NCBI GenBank assembly: GCA_963700425.1
Contig: CAVOXO010000001.1
Coordinates: 682,001-746,000 of the forward strand
DNA length: 64,000 bases
Origin: CAVOXO01 sp963700425
GTDB taxonomy: Bacteria; Actinomycetota; Acidimicrobiia; Acidimicrobiales; Microtrichaceae
Reading direction: 5' to 3'
A model generated the notes under the pieces. The model searched no databases. It had not been told where the DNA came from and saw only the letters and a list, made by a program, of their open reading frames with translations. Positions 26,671 to 37,417 of this stretch are shown piece after piece (the stretch's first letter is position 1; every line of letters starts with the position of its first letter). Made by a program: the position numbers and the translations under genes.

Positions 26671-27075
26671 ATGATCACCACCCCCGTCGGCGAGCCCGGC
26701 CGTTCGCCAACCCTCTACGACGAGGTCGGCGGGATGGACACCTTCGTTCGACTTGCCGAGAAGTTCTACGACGGCGTGGCGGACGACCCCGAGCTGGTGG
26801 CCCTCTACCCCGAACCGGCGGATCTCGGCCCGGCCGCCGAGCGTCTCGCCCTGTTCCTCGCCCAGTACTTCGGGGGGCCCACCACCTACAGCGACCAGCG
26901 CGGTCACCCGCGCCTTCGGATGCGCCACGCCCCCTACGTGATCGACGACGACGCCCGCGACCGTTGGTTGCGGCACATGCGCGATGCGCTCGACGCCCTG
27001 GAGCTCGACGACGTGATCGATTCGCAGATGTGGCAGTACTTCTCGATGGCCGCCGAGGCCATGCAGAACTCCTAG
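26671..27075 (+). CDS. truncated haemoglobin, group II-like
   Basis: 134 residues. LYDEVGGMDTFVRLAEKFYDGVADD is the A/B helix start. LALFLAQYFGGPTTYSDQRGHPRLRMRHAPYVI contains the E/F region with the proximal His (RMRHAPY). DRWLRHMRDAL is the G helix. The YFGGP...GHPRLRMRH spacing fits trHbO. These proteins bind oxygen or nitric oxide in the cytoplasm. The start is ATG at 26671. It is divergent from the unknown exported protein, 80 bp apart. Confidence 0.88.
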   Translation: MITTPVGEPGRSPTLYDEVGGMDTFVRLAEKFYDGVADDPELVALYPEPADLGPAAERLALFLAQYFGGPTTYSDQRGHPRLRMRHAPYVIDDDARDRWLRHMRDALDALELDDVIDSQMWQYFSMAAEAMQNS

Positions 27076-27143
27076 AACGGTTCGTCGCGGAGGCCGTGGC
27101 CTGCGCTCAGGTCGGCCTTGTGCGGGGCCGATAGAGAGGAGTG

Positions 27144-29783
27144 ATGGAATCGACCCGTCCGCCGCGCGCGCCCTCGCCGATCACGGCGTTGTTCGACGAG
27201 TCCGATGTCAGACCCTTCGAGGAGATTCGGGACCGGGCCATCCACGACCCGTTCATCTGGGTTCACCGTGCCGTGGTCTTCACCTCGGTCGTCGCCGCCT
27301 ACACCGCGGCGCGCGAAGGGGACGTGAGCATCGGGGTCGCCCTGTTGTTCGTGTCCGCCGCCGTGATCTACGAAGCCCTGCTCGAGTTGTTCCGGCGCGC
27401 CGGCGGGCTCGCGCACCCGCTGCTGCCGGCGGTGGACATCGTCATGCTGTGGGGCATCGGCTCGATGGTTCCGGGAATGACCGTGCCCTGCCTCATGTTC
27501 GTCCCGGTCATCGCGGCCGTGACCGCCGTGTCGCTGTCGACCCGGAGCACGCTGATCACCGCGGCCGTGTCCGTGGTCGCGGCCACGGCTCTGGGTCTCC
27601 ATGTCCCCGACGTCGACCGCTGGTGGATGATGGCGGTGGCGTACTCGTTCGTCCTCATGATCGTCACGGTGCATCTGATGACGAGAGATCAGCGGCGACT
27701 CCTGTCACGGCACTCGGAGCTGTTCGGATCGCTCAACGCGATCGTGTGGGAGGAGGATCCCGCCGTCGCCGGGGGCCTCGTGGTCAGCGCCGGTGCGGAG
27801 GCGATTCTCGGCTACCCGCGCTCGCGGTGGGCCACGCCGGACTTCTGGCGTTCGATCATTCACCCCGACGATCTCGGACCCCGTGTCCCAGACGGTGGCG
27901 TCTTCGGATTCAGCGACATCGGCACCGACACCGACACCGACATCACCTTCGTCGCTCGGATGCGACATGCCGATGGGTCGTTCCGGTGGATCGAGAACAG
28001 GGTGAGTCGCGTCGCCGACGCCCATGGCCACCACGCCTTCTTCCGAGGCGTGATGATCGACCAGACCGAACGGATGAAGGACCAGGTCGCCGTGCGCCGA
28101 TTCGCCGAGGTGGTGCGAAGCGCTCCGGTGGGAAACTGGGTCCTCCGCTACGACGACGTCGCGGATCCGTGTTCGGCGCGGGTCGAGGTCGTCAACGACG
28201 CGGCCCTCCGCTTCGCAGGTCTGAGCGGTGCCGATCCCGTCGGTGATCTTCTGGTGTCTCACTCGGGGCGTTTCTCCGAGTTCGCCCTGATCGTGGAGAT
28301 CTGCCACCTGGCCGCGGTGACCGGCCGTTCCCACGTCGAGCGCATCGACCAACGTGACGGCCGAAGTGTGGACGTGGAGTGCCGTCGCGCCGCCGACGGG
28401 GCGGTCATCATGACCGTCGAAGACCGCACCGAGGAGCGGAGGGCGACCGATGAACTCCGCTTCCGTGCCCTCCACGATCCGCTCACCGGGCTCATGAACC
28501 GGGCGGCCCTGTTCGCCGAGGTCGAGAGGCTCATCGAGGACAACGACTCGTCCCGGCGGGGCATCGCCGTGATGGTTCTGGACCTCAACCAGTTCAAGGA
28601 GGTCAACGACGCGCTGGGCCACGAGGTGGGTGATCGCCTCCTGGTCGCGGTCGGCAGGGCGATCGCCGGCCTGGACGGCCTGGACCGGGTGGCGCGACTG
28701 GGCGGGGACGAGTTCGCCGTCGTCATGACGTGTGTCGATCAGGACGAGTGCCTCGGCCATGCCCAGCGCATCGCGACCGAGCTGGACCGGGCGTTCGAGA
28801 TCGATGGCCTGACGGTCCACTCGACCGCGAGCATCGGAGTGGCCTTCCACCCGGTCCACGGCGACGACGTGGAGGGCCTGCTGCGCCACGCTGACGTCGC
28901 CATGTACGCGGCCAAGCGGAGCGGCTACGCCGTTCGTCTCTACGATCCGGCGACCGACACGTCGAGCGTCCGCCGGGTCCAGCTGCTGGGGGCGCTGCGC
29001 GAAGCCGGCGATCGCGGCGAGTTCGAGCTCTGGGCGCAGCCGATTCTCGATGCGCGCACGCTCGACGTCATCGACTGCGAAACCCTCATCCGGTGGAAGC
29101 ACCCCGAGTTCGGCTGGGTGTATCCCGACGAGTTCATCCAGCTGGCCGAGGTGTCGGGCGCCATCCGATCGATCACCCGATTCGTGGTCGAACGGGCCAT
29201 CGACATGGGACACGAGATCGCCCGTCGCGGACTCGACATCGGCGTGAGCTGCAACGTCTCGGCGCGCAATCTCTACGAAAGCGACTTCGCCGAGTGGGTG
29301 GCGGCAACCGTCGACCGCAAGGGAATTCCGGCGGGAGGCTTCACCGTCGAGTTGACCGAGACGGAGCTGATGGACGACGTCGCTCAGGCGGTCACGGTGA
29401 TGGGGTCGATGGCGGAACTCGGGATCGACGTGTGGATGGACGACTTCGGGACCGGCTACAGCTCGCTCGCGCAGCTCCGCAGTCTCGCGATGAACGCCAT
29501 CAAGATCGACCGGGACTTCATCAGCCGCATCACCCGTTCCGACGAGGACGCCACGATCGCCCGGTGGATCATCGACCTGGGTCACGGTCTGGGCCTGCCG
29601 GTGATCGCCGAGGGGGTCGAGGATGTGGAGACCCTGGAGGCACTCGTGGGCTTCGGATGCGACGCCGTCCAGGGGTACTACTTCGCCCGACCGATGCCGT
29701 TCGAGTACGTGCTGGATCTCCTCGAATCCACCGGGGGTTCGCTGCGCAACGTGGGAGGGGTGGGCGCGTCGGCGCTGTCCTGA
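27144..29783 (+). CDS. membrane PAS-GGDEF-EAL c-di-GMP turnover protein
   Basis: 879 residues. Four or five helices lie within residues 40-185, then a PAS domain (DPAVAGGLVVSAGAEAILG to MIDQTERMKD), a second PAS-like region, and GGDEF at about 440-600 with the active motif RLGGDEFAVV. The inhibitory RxxD site is replaced by DGLD. EAL is at about 610-860: the motif is ETLIRW, and the metal and catalytic residues are kept in CNVSARN, ELTETELMDD, DDFGTGYSS, KIDRDF, AEGVED and QGYYFARP. Both activities may be functional, with PAS sensing deciding. The ATG at 27144 follows GAGAGGAG; a GTG at 27141 is the alternative. Confidence 0.9.
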   Translation: MESTRPPRAPSPITALFDESDVRPFEEIRDRAIHDPFIWVHRAVVFTSVVAAYTAAREGDVSIGVALLFVSAAVIYEALLELFRRAGGLAHPLLPAVDIVMLWGIGSMVPGMTVPCLMFVPVIAAVTAVSLSTRSTLITAAVSVVAATALGLHVPDVDRWWMMAVAYSFVLMIVTVHLMTRDQRRLLSRHSELFGSLNAIVWEEDPAVAGGLVVSAGAEAILGYPRSRWATPDFWRSIIHPDDLGPRVPDGGVFGFSDIGTDTDTDITFVARMRHADGSFRWIENRVSRVADAHGHHAFFRGVMIDQTERMKDQVAVRRFAEVVRSAPVGNWVLRYDDVADPCSARVEVVNDAALRFAGLSGADPVGDLLVSHSGRFSEFALIVEICHLAAVTGRSHVERIDQRDGRSVDVECRRAADGAVIMTVEDRTEERRATDELRFRALHDPLTGLMNRAALFAEVERLIEDNDSSRRGIAVMVLDLNQFKEVNDALGHEVGDRLLVAVGRAIAGLDGLDRVARLGGDEFAVVMTCVDQDECLGHAQRIATELDRAFEIDGLTVHSTASIGVAFHPVHGDDVEGLLRHADVAMYAAKRSGYAVRLYDPATDTSSVRRVQLLGALREAGDRGEFELWAQPILDARTLDVIDCETLIRWKHPEFGWVYPDEFIQLAEVSGAIRSITRFVVERAIDMGHEIARRGLDIGVSCNVSARNLYESDFAEWVAATVDRKGIPAGGFTVELTETELMDDVAQAVTVMGSMAELGIDVWMDDFGTGYSSLAQLRSLAMNAIKIDRDFISRITRSDEDATIARWIIDLGHGLGLPVIAEGVEDVETLEALVGFGCDAVQGYYFARPMPFEYVLDLLESTGGSLRNVGGVGASALS

Positions 29784-29784
29784 G

Positions 29785-29856
29785 AGCGGGTGAAGGGAAT
29801 CGAACCCTCATAGCCTGCTTGGAAGGCAGGGGCTCTAGCCATTGAGCTACACCCGC
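29785..29856 (-). tRNA. tRNA-Gly (anticodon TCC)
   Basis: Minus strand. Acceptor GCGGGTG pairs with CACCCGC; D-arm AGCTCAATGGCTAGAGC; anticodon loop CTTCCAA gives TCC; T-arm AGGGTTCGATTCCCT; discriminator U. CCA is not encoded. Confidence 0.97.
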
Positions 29857-29948
29857 GGAGACGACAACGTTAGCCGCCTCGGGGCACCGCTTCGGCAGTG
29901 TCGCCGATCGCATCGACGGCGTCCGTCGGTGTCGTCCGACGGCAGCGG

Positions 29949-30022
29949 TCGGGACGGCGAGATTTGAACTCGCGACCCCCGGCTCCCAAAGCCGGTGCGC
30001 TTCCAGACTGCGCCACGTCCCG
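29949..30022 (-). tRNA. tRNA-Pro (anticodon TGG)
   Basis: Minus strand. Acceptor CGGGACG pairs with CGTCCCG; D-arm GCGCAGTCTGGAAGCGC; anticodon loop TTTGGGA gives TGG; T-arm GCGAGTTCAAATCTCGC; discriminator A. CCA is not encoded. A TAGGTT-like -10 lies about 27 bp upstream. Confidence 0.97.
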
Positions 30023-30114
30023 TGGGCCCGGCGTGCGGACCGCGCCAGAACCTAGTCCACCCGGCGGCGGCGCCCACCGATCGGCCTCGATGGGGTGGTG
30101 GTACGAACGGGCGG

Positions 30115-30120
30115 TAGACT
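30115..30120 (+). promoter_or_regulatory. -10 element of tig, leaderless start likely
   Basis: TAGACT lies 9 bases before the GTG at 30130, which places the transcription start at or within a few bases of the start codon. No clear -35 is visible. Confidence 0.5.
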
Positions 30121-30129
30121 CCTCGCCCT

Positions 30130-31550
30130 GTGAAATCCACCATCGAGCCCGTCGAGGGCAACAAAGTCAAACTATCGGTCACCGTCGACGAGTCGGAGTT
30201 CGAACCGGCGATCGACGAGGCGTGGAAAGCCATCGCCCGCGAGGCCCGCATTCCTGGATTTCGGCCGGGCAAGGTGCCCCGTCGGGTCCTCGAGAGCAGG
30301 GTCGAGCCGGGTTACGCCCGGGCCGAGGCAATCCAGAAGGCCTTGCCCGAGTTCTACCTCGATGCCGTGCGCGAACACGACGTCGACGTCATCGCTCAGC
30401 CCGAGATCGACATCATCGGCGGCGAGGAGGACGGGCCGATCGCCTTCGCCGCCACCGTCGAGATCCGTCCCGAGGTGATCGTGTCGGAGTACGCGACGCT
30501 CACCCTCACCGTCCCGTCGCCGCATCCCGATGACGATGACGTGTCGGACAACATCGACCGCTTCAGGGGTCAGTACGCCGAGCTCGTCGAGGTGGAACGT
30601 CCGATCGCCGCCGGGGACGTGGTGATCATCGACATCGAGGGGTCCCAGAACGGAGAGCCGGTCGACGGCCTCTGCGCCGACGACTACTCCTACGAGGTCG
30701 GATCCGGATCGGTCGTCCCCGAACTCGACGATCAGATCCGCGGGCTGAAGGCGGGCGACGAGGTCACCTTCGACGCCCCTCACCCCCAGGAGGACGAGCC
30801 CGAGATCCATTTCGTCGTTGCTGTGAAGACCGTCCAGGAGAAGGTGCTGCCCGAGCTCACCGACGAGTGGGTGGCCGAGGCGACCGAGTTCGACAGCGTC
30901 GACGCGTTTCGCGACGACGTGATCGAACGCCTGACCACGGCTCAGCGGACACGAGCCTCGAACGCGGTCCAGAACGAGTTGGGGGAGAAGTTGGCCGCCC
31001 TCGTCAGCGAGGAGATCCCCGAGGTCCTGTTGGGGACCGAGATGCGCAGCCGCATCGAGAACCTCATCGAGAACCTCTCCCGCCAGGGGCTCACCCTGGA
31101 GACGTACCTGCAGGTCACCGGCACCGACGCCGAGACGTTCACAGCCGGTCTGCGAAGCGACGCCGAGACCGCCACCAAGGTGGACCTGGCCCTGCGTTCG
31201 ATCGTGCGCCAGGAGTCACTCGACCCCTCCGACGACGATGTGGAGGCGGAGATCGCTCACGTCGCCATGCACATGGACCTCGACGTGGCCGCGGCACGGG
31301 AACAACTCGAGTCCGCCGGGCAGATCTCGGCGATACGATCGGACCTGGGACGCCGGAACGCTCTGAGGTGGCTCGTCGACACCGTCGAGATCTCCGACGA
31401 GTCCGGACGGCCCGTCAACGTGGCTGACCTCGACCCGCTGTTCCAGGACGACCACGACCACGACCACGATCACGATCACGACACCGACGACCACGACGAT
31501 CACGACACGACGACCACGACACCGACGACCACGATCACGATCACGACTGA
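30130..31550 (+). CDS. tig: trigger factor with His/Asp-rich tail, frame break in the tail
   Basis: About 473 residues. The ribosome-binding domain contains IPGFRPGKVPRRVLESR (the family signature). The PPIase domain lies at about 155-250, followed by the helical chaperone arms (DEWVAEATEFDSVDAFRDD onward). It folds nascent proteins at the ribosome exit. After DLDPLFQDD comes a tail of alternating His and Asp, encoded by GACCAC/GATCAC repeats; the frame shifts within it, and the shifted frame ends in DHDHD and TGA at 31548-31550, 14 bases before clpP. The unshifted frame runs far into clpP and is not real. The tail could bind metal or vary by slippage. Confidence 0.88.
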
Positions 31551-31564
31551 CACCGAGGACTCCC

Positions 31565-32206
31565 GTGCCCCTTTCCGCCCAGAACAGCTTCATCATCCCC
31601 AGCGTCATCGAATCGACGAGTCGCGGCGAACGGTCCTTCGATCTGTACTCCCGGTTGCTGCGCGAGAACATCGTCTTTCTGGGAACCCCCATCAACGACG
31701 AGATCGCCAACGTGATCTGCGCGCAGCTGCTGTTCCTCGAGTCCGAGAACCCCGATCGGGACATCTCGATCTACATCAACAGCCCGGGCGGGGACATCAA
31801 CGCCTTGTTGGCGATCTACGACACGATGCAGTACATCCGTCCCGAGATCACCACCCTCTGCTTCGGCCAGGCGGCCTCCGCTGCGGCGGTGCTGTTGGCC
31901 GCCGGCGCGCCGGGGAAGCGCCTGGCGCTGCCCAATGCGCGGATCCTGATCCACCAGCCCTACGCCCAGACCTACGGCCAGGCATCCGATGTCGAGCTGG
32001 CCGCGGCCGAGATCATGCGACTCAAGTCCGCTCTCGAGATGATCCTGGCCCATCACACCGGCCAGACCGAGGAGCAGATCGCCGCCGACACCGACCGCGA
32101 CAAGGTCATGACGGCCGCGGAGGCGAAGGACTACGGGCTGATCGACGAGGTTCTGACCGCACGCGACGACGTGGACACGTCGGGCCCGATCAGCGCCGTC
32201 AGCTGA
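31565..32206 (+). CDS. clpP: ATP-dependent Clp protease proteolytic subunit (ClpP2-type)
   Basis: 213 residues. The catalytic Ser is in FGQAASAAAVLL, the His in NARILIHQPY, and the Asp in TDRDKVMTAAEAKDYGL. SIYINSPGGDINALLAIYDTM is the handle and oxyanion region. The QAASAAAVLLAAG wording matches the actinobacterial ClpP2 subfamily. The GTG at 31565 follows the tig stop closely. Most actinobacteria have clpP1 and clpP2 in tandem here; only one is present. Confidence 0.93.
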   Translation: MPLSAQNSFIIPSVIESTSRGERSFDLYSRLLRENIVFLGTPINDEIANVICAQLLFLESENPDRDISIYINSPGGDINALLAIYDTMQYIRPEITTLCFGQAASAAAVLLAAGAPGKRLALPNARILIHQPYAQTYGQASDVELAAAEIMRLKSALEMILAHHTGQTEEQIAADTDRDKVMTAAEAKDYGLIDEVLTARDDVDTSGPISAVS

Positions 32207-32250
32207 CCAAGATCCGACCCGACCCGACGATCGTGGTGCACAATGGTGGT

Positions 32251-32268
32251 CCGCCTGAGCCCAGGCGG
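32251..32268 (+). other. hairpin between clpP and clpX
   Basis: A perfect 7-bp stem CCGCCTG / CAGGCGG with loop AGCC, 20 bases before the clpX GTG. No T-run follows. It may attenuate or stabilise the clpX mRNA. Confidence 0.35.
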
Positions 32269-32287
32269 TTCGCAGAAGGGGTAGGTC

Positions 32288-33562
32288 GTGGCGAAATTCG
32301 GTGACAGCGGCGAGCTGCTCAAGTGCTCCTTCTGCGGCAAGTCCCAGAAGCAGGTCAAGAAGCTGATCGCCGGTCCCGGCGTCTACATCTGCGACGAATG
32401 CATCGATCTCTGCAACGAGATCATCGAAGAGGAACTCACCGAGACGGCCGAGCTCGGGTTCGACGAGCTGCCCCGTCCCCGTGAGATCTTCGAATTCCTC
32501 GACGGCTACATCGTCGGGCAGACCCAGGCCAAGAAGATTCTCTCCGTCGCGGTCTACAACCACTACAAGCGCATCCAGCACGGTGCGCTCGTCGACAACG
32601 AGATCGAACTGGCGAAGTCGAACATCCTGCTCATCGGCCCCACCGGTTGCGGCAAGACGCTGCTGGCGCAGACCATGGCCCGGCTCCTCAACGTGCCGTT
32701 CGCCATCGCAGACGCCACCGCCCTCACCGAGGCGGGCTACGTCGGCGAGGACGTCGAGAACATCCTGCTGAAGCTGATCCAGGCCGCGGACTTCGACGTG
32801 AAGCGGGCCGAGACCGGGATCATCTACATCGACGAGATCGACAAGGTGGCCCGCAAGTCGGAGAACCCGTCGATCACCCGTGACGTGTCGGGCGAGGGCG
32901 TCCAACAGGCGCTGCTGAAGATCCTCGAGGGGACGACCGCCTCGGTGCCGCCCCAGGGTGGGCGCAAGCATCCCCATCAGGAGTTCCTCCAGATCGACAC
33001 CACCAACATCCTCTTCATCTGCGGAGGCGCCTTCGCCGGGCTGGACAAGGTCATCGATCAGCGTGTCGGCCGTCGGGGGATCGGCTTCGGCGCGGACGTC
33101 AGGCCCAGCACCGAGCGCGACGCCGGTGAGCTGTTCGCCGAGGTGCTGCCCGAAGACCTCATGAAGTTCGGCCTCATCCCCGAGTTCATCGGCCGACTCC
33201 CCGTCGTGGGTGTGGTCGAGAACCTCGACCGTGATGCACTGGTCGAGATCCTCGTGGAGCCGAAGAACGCTCTCGTCCGGCAGTACCAGACCTTCTTCGC
33301 CCTCGAGGACGTCGAGTTGGAGTTCACCCCCGAGGCGCTGTCGGCCATCGCCGATCAGGCCCTCACCCGGGGGACCGGAGCCCGCGGGCTCCGGGCGATT
33401 CTCGAAGAGGTGCTTCTGGGGGTCATGTACGACCTGCCGGGGCGCGACGACATAGGTCGTTGTGTCATCGACGAGGCCGTCGTGTCCGAGCGGGTCAACC
33501 CGACCCTCGTGCCCCGGTCCGAGATCACCAAGTCGAGCCGCCCCCGCCGCGCCGCGTCCTGA
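32288..33562 (+). CDS. clpX: Clp protease ATP-binding unfoldase ClpX
   Basis: 424 residues. The N-terminal zinc domain has CSFCGKSQ and CDECIDLC (four Cys). The AAA+ core has Walker A GPTGCGKT, the GYVGEDVE pore loop, Walker B IIYIDEIDKVARK, a second loop RVGRRGIGFGA and the sensor-2 RGTGARGLR. It recognises substrates and feeds them to ClpP. It starts at GTG 32288 after an AGAAGGGG site. Its TGA shares a base with the folC ATG. Confidence 0.96.
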   Translation: MAKFGDSGELLKCSFCGKSQKQVKKLIAGPGVYICDECIDLCNEIIEEELTETAELGFDELPRPREIFEFLDGYIVGQTQAKKILSVAVYNHYKRIQHGALVDNEIELAKSNILLIGPTGCGKTLLAQTMARLLNVPFAIADATALTEAGYVGEDVENILLKLIQAADFDVKRAETGIIYIDEIDKVARKSENPSITRDVSGEGVQQALLKILEGTTASVPPQGGRKHPHQEFLQIDTTNILFICGGAFAGLDKVIDQRVGRRGIGFGADVRPSTERDAGELFAEVLPEDLMKFGLIPEFIGRLPVVGVVENLDRDALVEILVEPKNALVRQYQTFFALEDVELEFTPEALSAIADQALTRGTGARGLRAILEEVLLGVMYDLPGRDDIGRCVIDEAVVSERVNPTLVPRSEITKSSRPRRAAS

Positions 33563-34895
33563 TGGGCTCTGAGGGCTCCGGCTCTCGGCCCGCGGCATTG
33601 TCCTACCTCGACGAGCTCTTCGACCACGAGGTCTCCTCGGTCGGGATCAGTGCCGGACGGGTCGACGGCTTGAGCCTGGACGGGACCCGATCCGTTGCCG
33701 ACGCCCTGGGGATCGCCGACGGCGCGCAGCGCTTCGTCCACGTCACCGGTACCAACGGCAAGGGAACGGTGGCCCGACTCGTCGAGGCCCTGGTGACCGC
33801 GGCGGGACTGCGGGTGGGCACGTACACGAGCCCCGAGGGAACGGTCAACGAGCGGATACGCATCGACGGGTCCCCCATCGTCGATGAGGAGTTGTCCGAC
33901 GCGGTCGGGTCGGTTCGTGGGGTCGCTCAGACGCTGGGATACGAGCCCACCGCGTTCGAGGCGGTGACGCTCGCGGCCCTGGTGGCCTTCTCCGATGCCC
34001 CGGTCGACGTCGCCGTCATCGAGGTCGGACTCCTCGGTCGCTTCGACGCCACCAACGTCATCGACGCCGACGTCTCGGTGATCACCAACATCGGTGGCGA
34101 CCACACCGACTTCGCACCGGGTTGGGAGGAGCGGGTGGCGTGGGAGAAGGCGGGAATCGTGACCGCCGGGGGAATCGCCGTGGTCGGCCCGATGCCCGAT
34201 GAGCTCGTCCGATTCGTCGAGGCCGAACAGCCGGCGTCGATCCGGCGCTGGGACCGGGACTTCCGCTGCGACGCCAATCAGTCTGGCGGTGGGAGGTCAG
34301 CGTCGTGGATGTCGTCACGTCGGGTGGGACGTGCCTCGAGGCGTTCGTTCCACTCCACGGCGAGCATCAGGGCCAGAACGTGGCTCTCGCCGCGGAGGCG
34401 GCCGAAGCCGTGCTGGGTGGTCGTCTCGACGTGGAGGCGTCGATCGAGGCGCTGTCGGTCGTGGAGATCCCCGGACGGGTGGAGGTGGTGTCGGTCGAGC
34501 CCGTGGTCGTCATCGACGGGGCCCACAACCCCGATGCGGCCCGGGCTCTCGCCCTGACCCTCGCCGAGTCGTTCATGGCCGCGGGGCGGCGGATCCTGGT
34601 GATGGGGGCGCTGGCCGGTCGAGATCCTCGACGATTCCTCGCCGCACTCAACGAGGACTTCCCCGTGGACCTGGTCGTGCCGGTGGCGCTGGACGGCCCG
34701 CGCGGTCTGCCGGCCTCGGACATCGCCGATGCCGCCATCGCTCTCGACGTGGCGGTGCTCGCCGGCGGGTCTCTCGAGGAGGGGGTCGCCAGCGCTCTCG
34801 CCATCGCCGAGGTGGACGATCTGGTGGTGGTGTGCGGGAGCTTCCGGGTGGTCGATGGGGCCCGGTCCACCGTCGCGTCGCTGCGCTCGCGGTGA
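33562..34895 (+). CDS. folC: folylpolyglutamate/dihydrofolate synthase, one frame break
   Basis: About 444 residues. The ATP loop is FVHVTGTNGKGTVARLVE; YTSPEGTVNERIRIDG and ITNIGGDHTDFAPGWE are Mur-ligase-family folate motifs. After the break near 34281 the C-terminal domain continues with WRWEVSVVDVVTSGG, then GQNVALAAEAAEAVL and VVVIDGAHNPDAARAL. It adds glutamate to folates. In many actinobacteria valS lies between clpX and folC; here they touch. Confidence 0.9.
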
Positions 34896-35016
34896 TGAAT
34901 CCCAACGCGTCGCCGAGGATTCCTCCGGTCGGGTGGACCACGGGGAGACGACATCGGTCCCGACGAGCCCTGGGCTGATTCGCCCGGGGTCCGGGCGCTT
35001 CGTATCCTGCGTCCCC

Positions 35017-35427
35017 ATGGACCGCACTCTCGTCATCTGCAAGCCCGACGCCGTCGAACGAGGCCTCGTCGGCGAGATCATCTCCCGCTTCGAGCGCCGG
35101 ATGTTGAGGATCGTCGCCGCCGAGCTCATCACCATCGACGAGTCGATGTCCGCGCAGCACTACGCCGAGCACGCCGGCAAGCCCTTCTACCCCGAGCTGG
35201 TGGCGTTCATCGGACGTTCACCCGCGATGGTCATGGTGGTCGAGGGCCCCGAGAACACCTGGAAGGTCGTCCGCGACATGATGGGCACGACCAACCCACG
35301 CGAGGCATCGGCCGGCACGATCCGGGGCGACCTCGGCATCGATTTCACCGAGAACCTCATCCACGGGTCCGATTCGCTCGAATCCGCGGATCGCGAGATC
35401 GCCATCTTCTTCCCTGGTCGCTTCTGA
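35017..35427 (+). CDS. ndk: nucleoside diphosphate kinase
   Basis: 136 residues, normal length. RTLVICKPDAVERGLVGEII starts the fold. The phosphorylated active-site His is in NLIHGSDSLESADRE, and the MMGTTNPREASAGTIRGDLG loop binds the nucleotide. It balances nucleoside triphosphates. A TATCCT -10 at 35003-35008, nine bases before the ATG, suggests a very short leader. Confidence 0.96.
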   Translation: MDRTLVICKPDAVERGLVGEIISRFERRMLRIVAAELITIDESMSAQHYAEHAGKPFYPELVAFIGRSPAMVMVVEGPENTWKVVRDMMGTTNPREASAGTIRGDLGIDFTENLIHGSDSLESADREIAIFFPGRF

Positions 35428-35527
35428 TCCCCGGGGCGCTGGAGATGGGGCGCTCGATGGGCATACCATGACCAGCGCAGTCGCACGCGGATCTCGGTCA
35501 CGTCGTTCGGAGGAGTGAGGACACCCC

Positions 35528-36572
<1,045 letters not shown>

Positions 36573-36581
36573 CGTTCGCCC

Positions 36582-37417
36582 ATGGCCCGATCCGACGGAC
36601 GGCGGTCTCATCGCTTCACCATCGCCGTGATGATCCTGGCGTCGATCACTGTCCTGACCGTGGACAGCCGTGACGTACCGGTGATCTCGACGGTCCGGTC
36701 GACCGCGGTCGATGTGTTCGCCCCGGTGGGACGGGCCACGGCGTCGGTCACCAAGCCGGTACGTGATTGGTGGGGTGGGCTCAATGACTACGGACGTCTC
36801 GAGGCCGAGAACGAGAGCCTCCGCCAACGGATCGACGAGCTGGAGGGGACCCAGGCCGTGAACGAGGGCGCCGCCGAGGAACTGCGACGCCTCCAGGAGC
36901 AACTCGACATCCCCTTCGCCGAAGAGGTCGGCTCGGTGATGGCGCAGGTGGCGACCGGTCCGTTTCGAACTTCGACAACAACGTCGTCCAGATCGACAAG
37001 GGCGCCACCTCGGGAATCGCCGAGGGGATGCCGGTCGTGACCGCGGCCGGGCTCGTCGGAACGATCTCGTCGGTCACCCAGGAGAACTCGGTGGTGCGGC
37101 TCCTCACCGATCCGGAGCTGCGGGTCGGTCTCCTCCTCGCGGGCACCGGCAACTACGCCATCGGTCGCGGAACCGGCCCCGATTCGCCCTTCATCGTCGA
37201 CGAGGGGGTGGAGTTGATCGACCCGGTCGAGGTGGACGAGACGGTCCTGACCAGCGGTCTGGCCAACTCCCGCTATCCGAAGGGAATCCCGCTCGGCCGG
37301 GTGACGTCCGTCTCCCGCAGCCAGTCCGATCAGTCACAGAAGCTCGAGGTACGCCTCTTCGCCGATCTCATCGCCCTGAACTACGTGCACGTGCTGTTGT
37401 GGCAACCGGCCGCCTGA
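36582..37417 (+). CDS. mreC: rod-shape protein MreC, one frame break
   Basis: About 278 residues. There is a short cytoplasmic N-terminus, one membrane helix (FTIAVMILASITVLTV), a coiled coil (LEAENESLRQRIDELEG to ELRRLQEQLDI), then after a break near 36962 the beta-barrel part GIAEGMPVVTAAGLVGTIS, VVRLLTDPELRVGLLLAG and NYVHVLLWQ. It is the periplasmic scaffold linking MreB to the elongation synthases. The N-terminal half ends early in the unshifted frame, which is why an error is inferred. It starts 9 bases after mreB and overlaps mreD. Confidence 0.9.

Noticed and set aside
29569..30272. Small minus-strand proteins over the tRNA-Gly/tRNA-Pro region
   Set aside because: They overlap tRNA genes and the EAL gene and show tRNA-derived peptide text.
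30130..32304. A 724-residue fusion of trigger factor with sequence beyond it
   Set aside because: The frame runs through clpP after the repeat tail; the shifted frame has a proper stop just before clpP.
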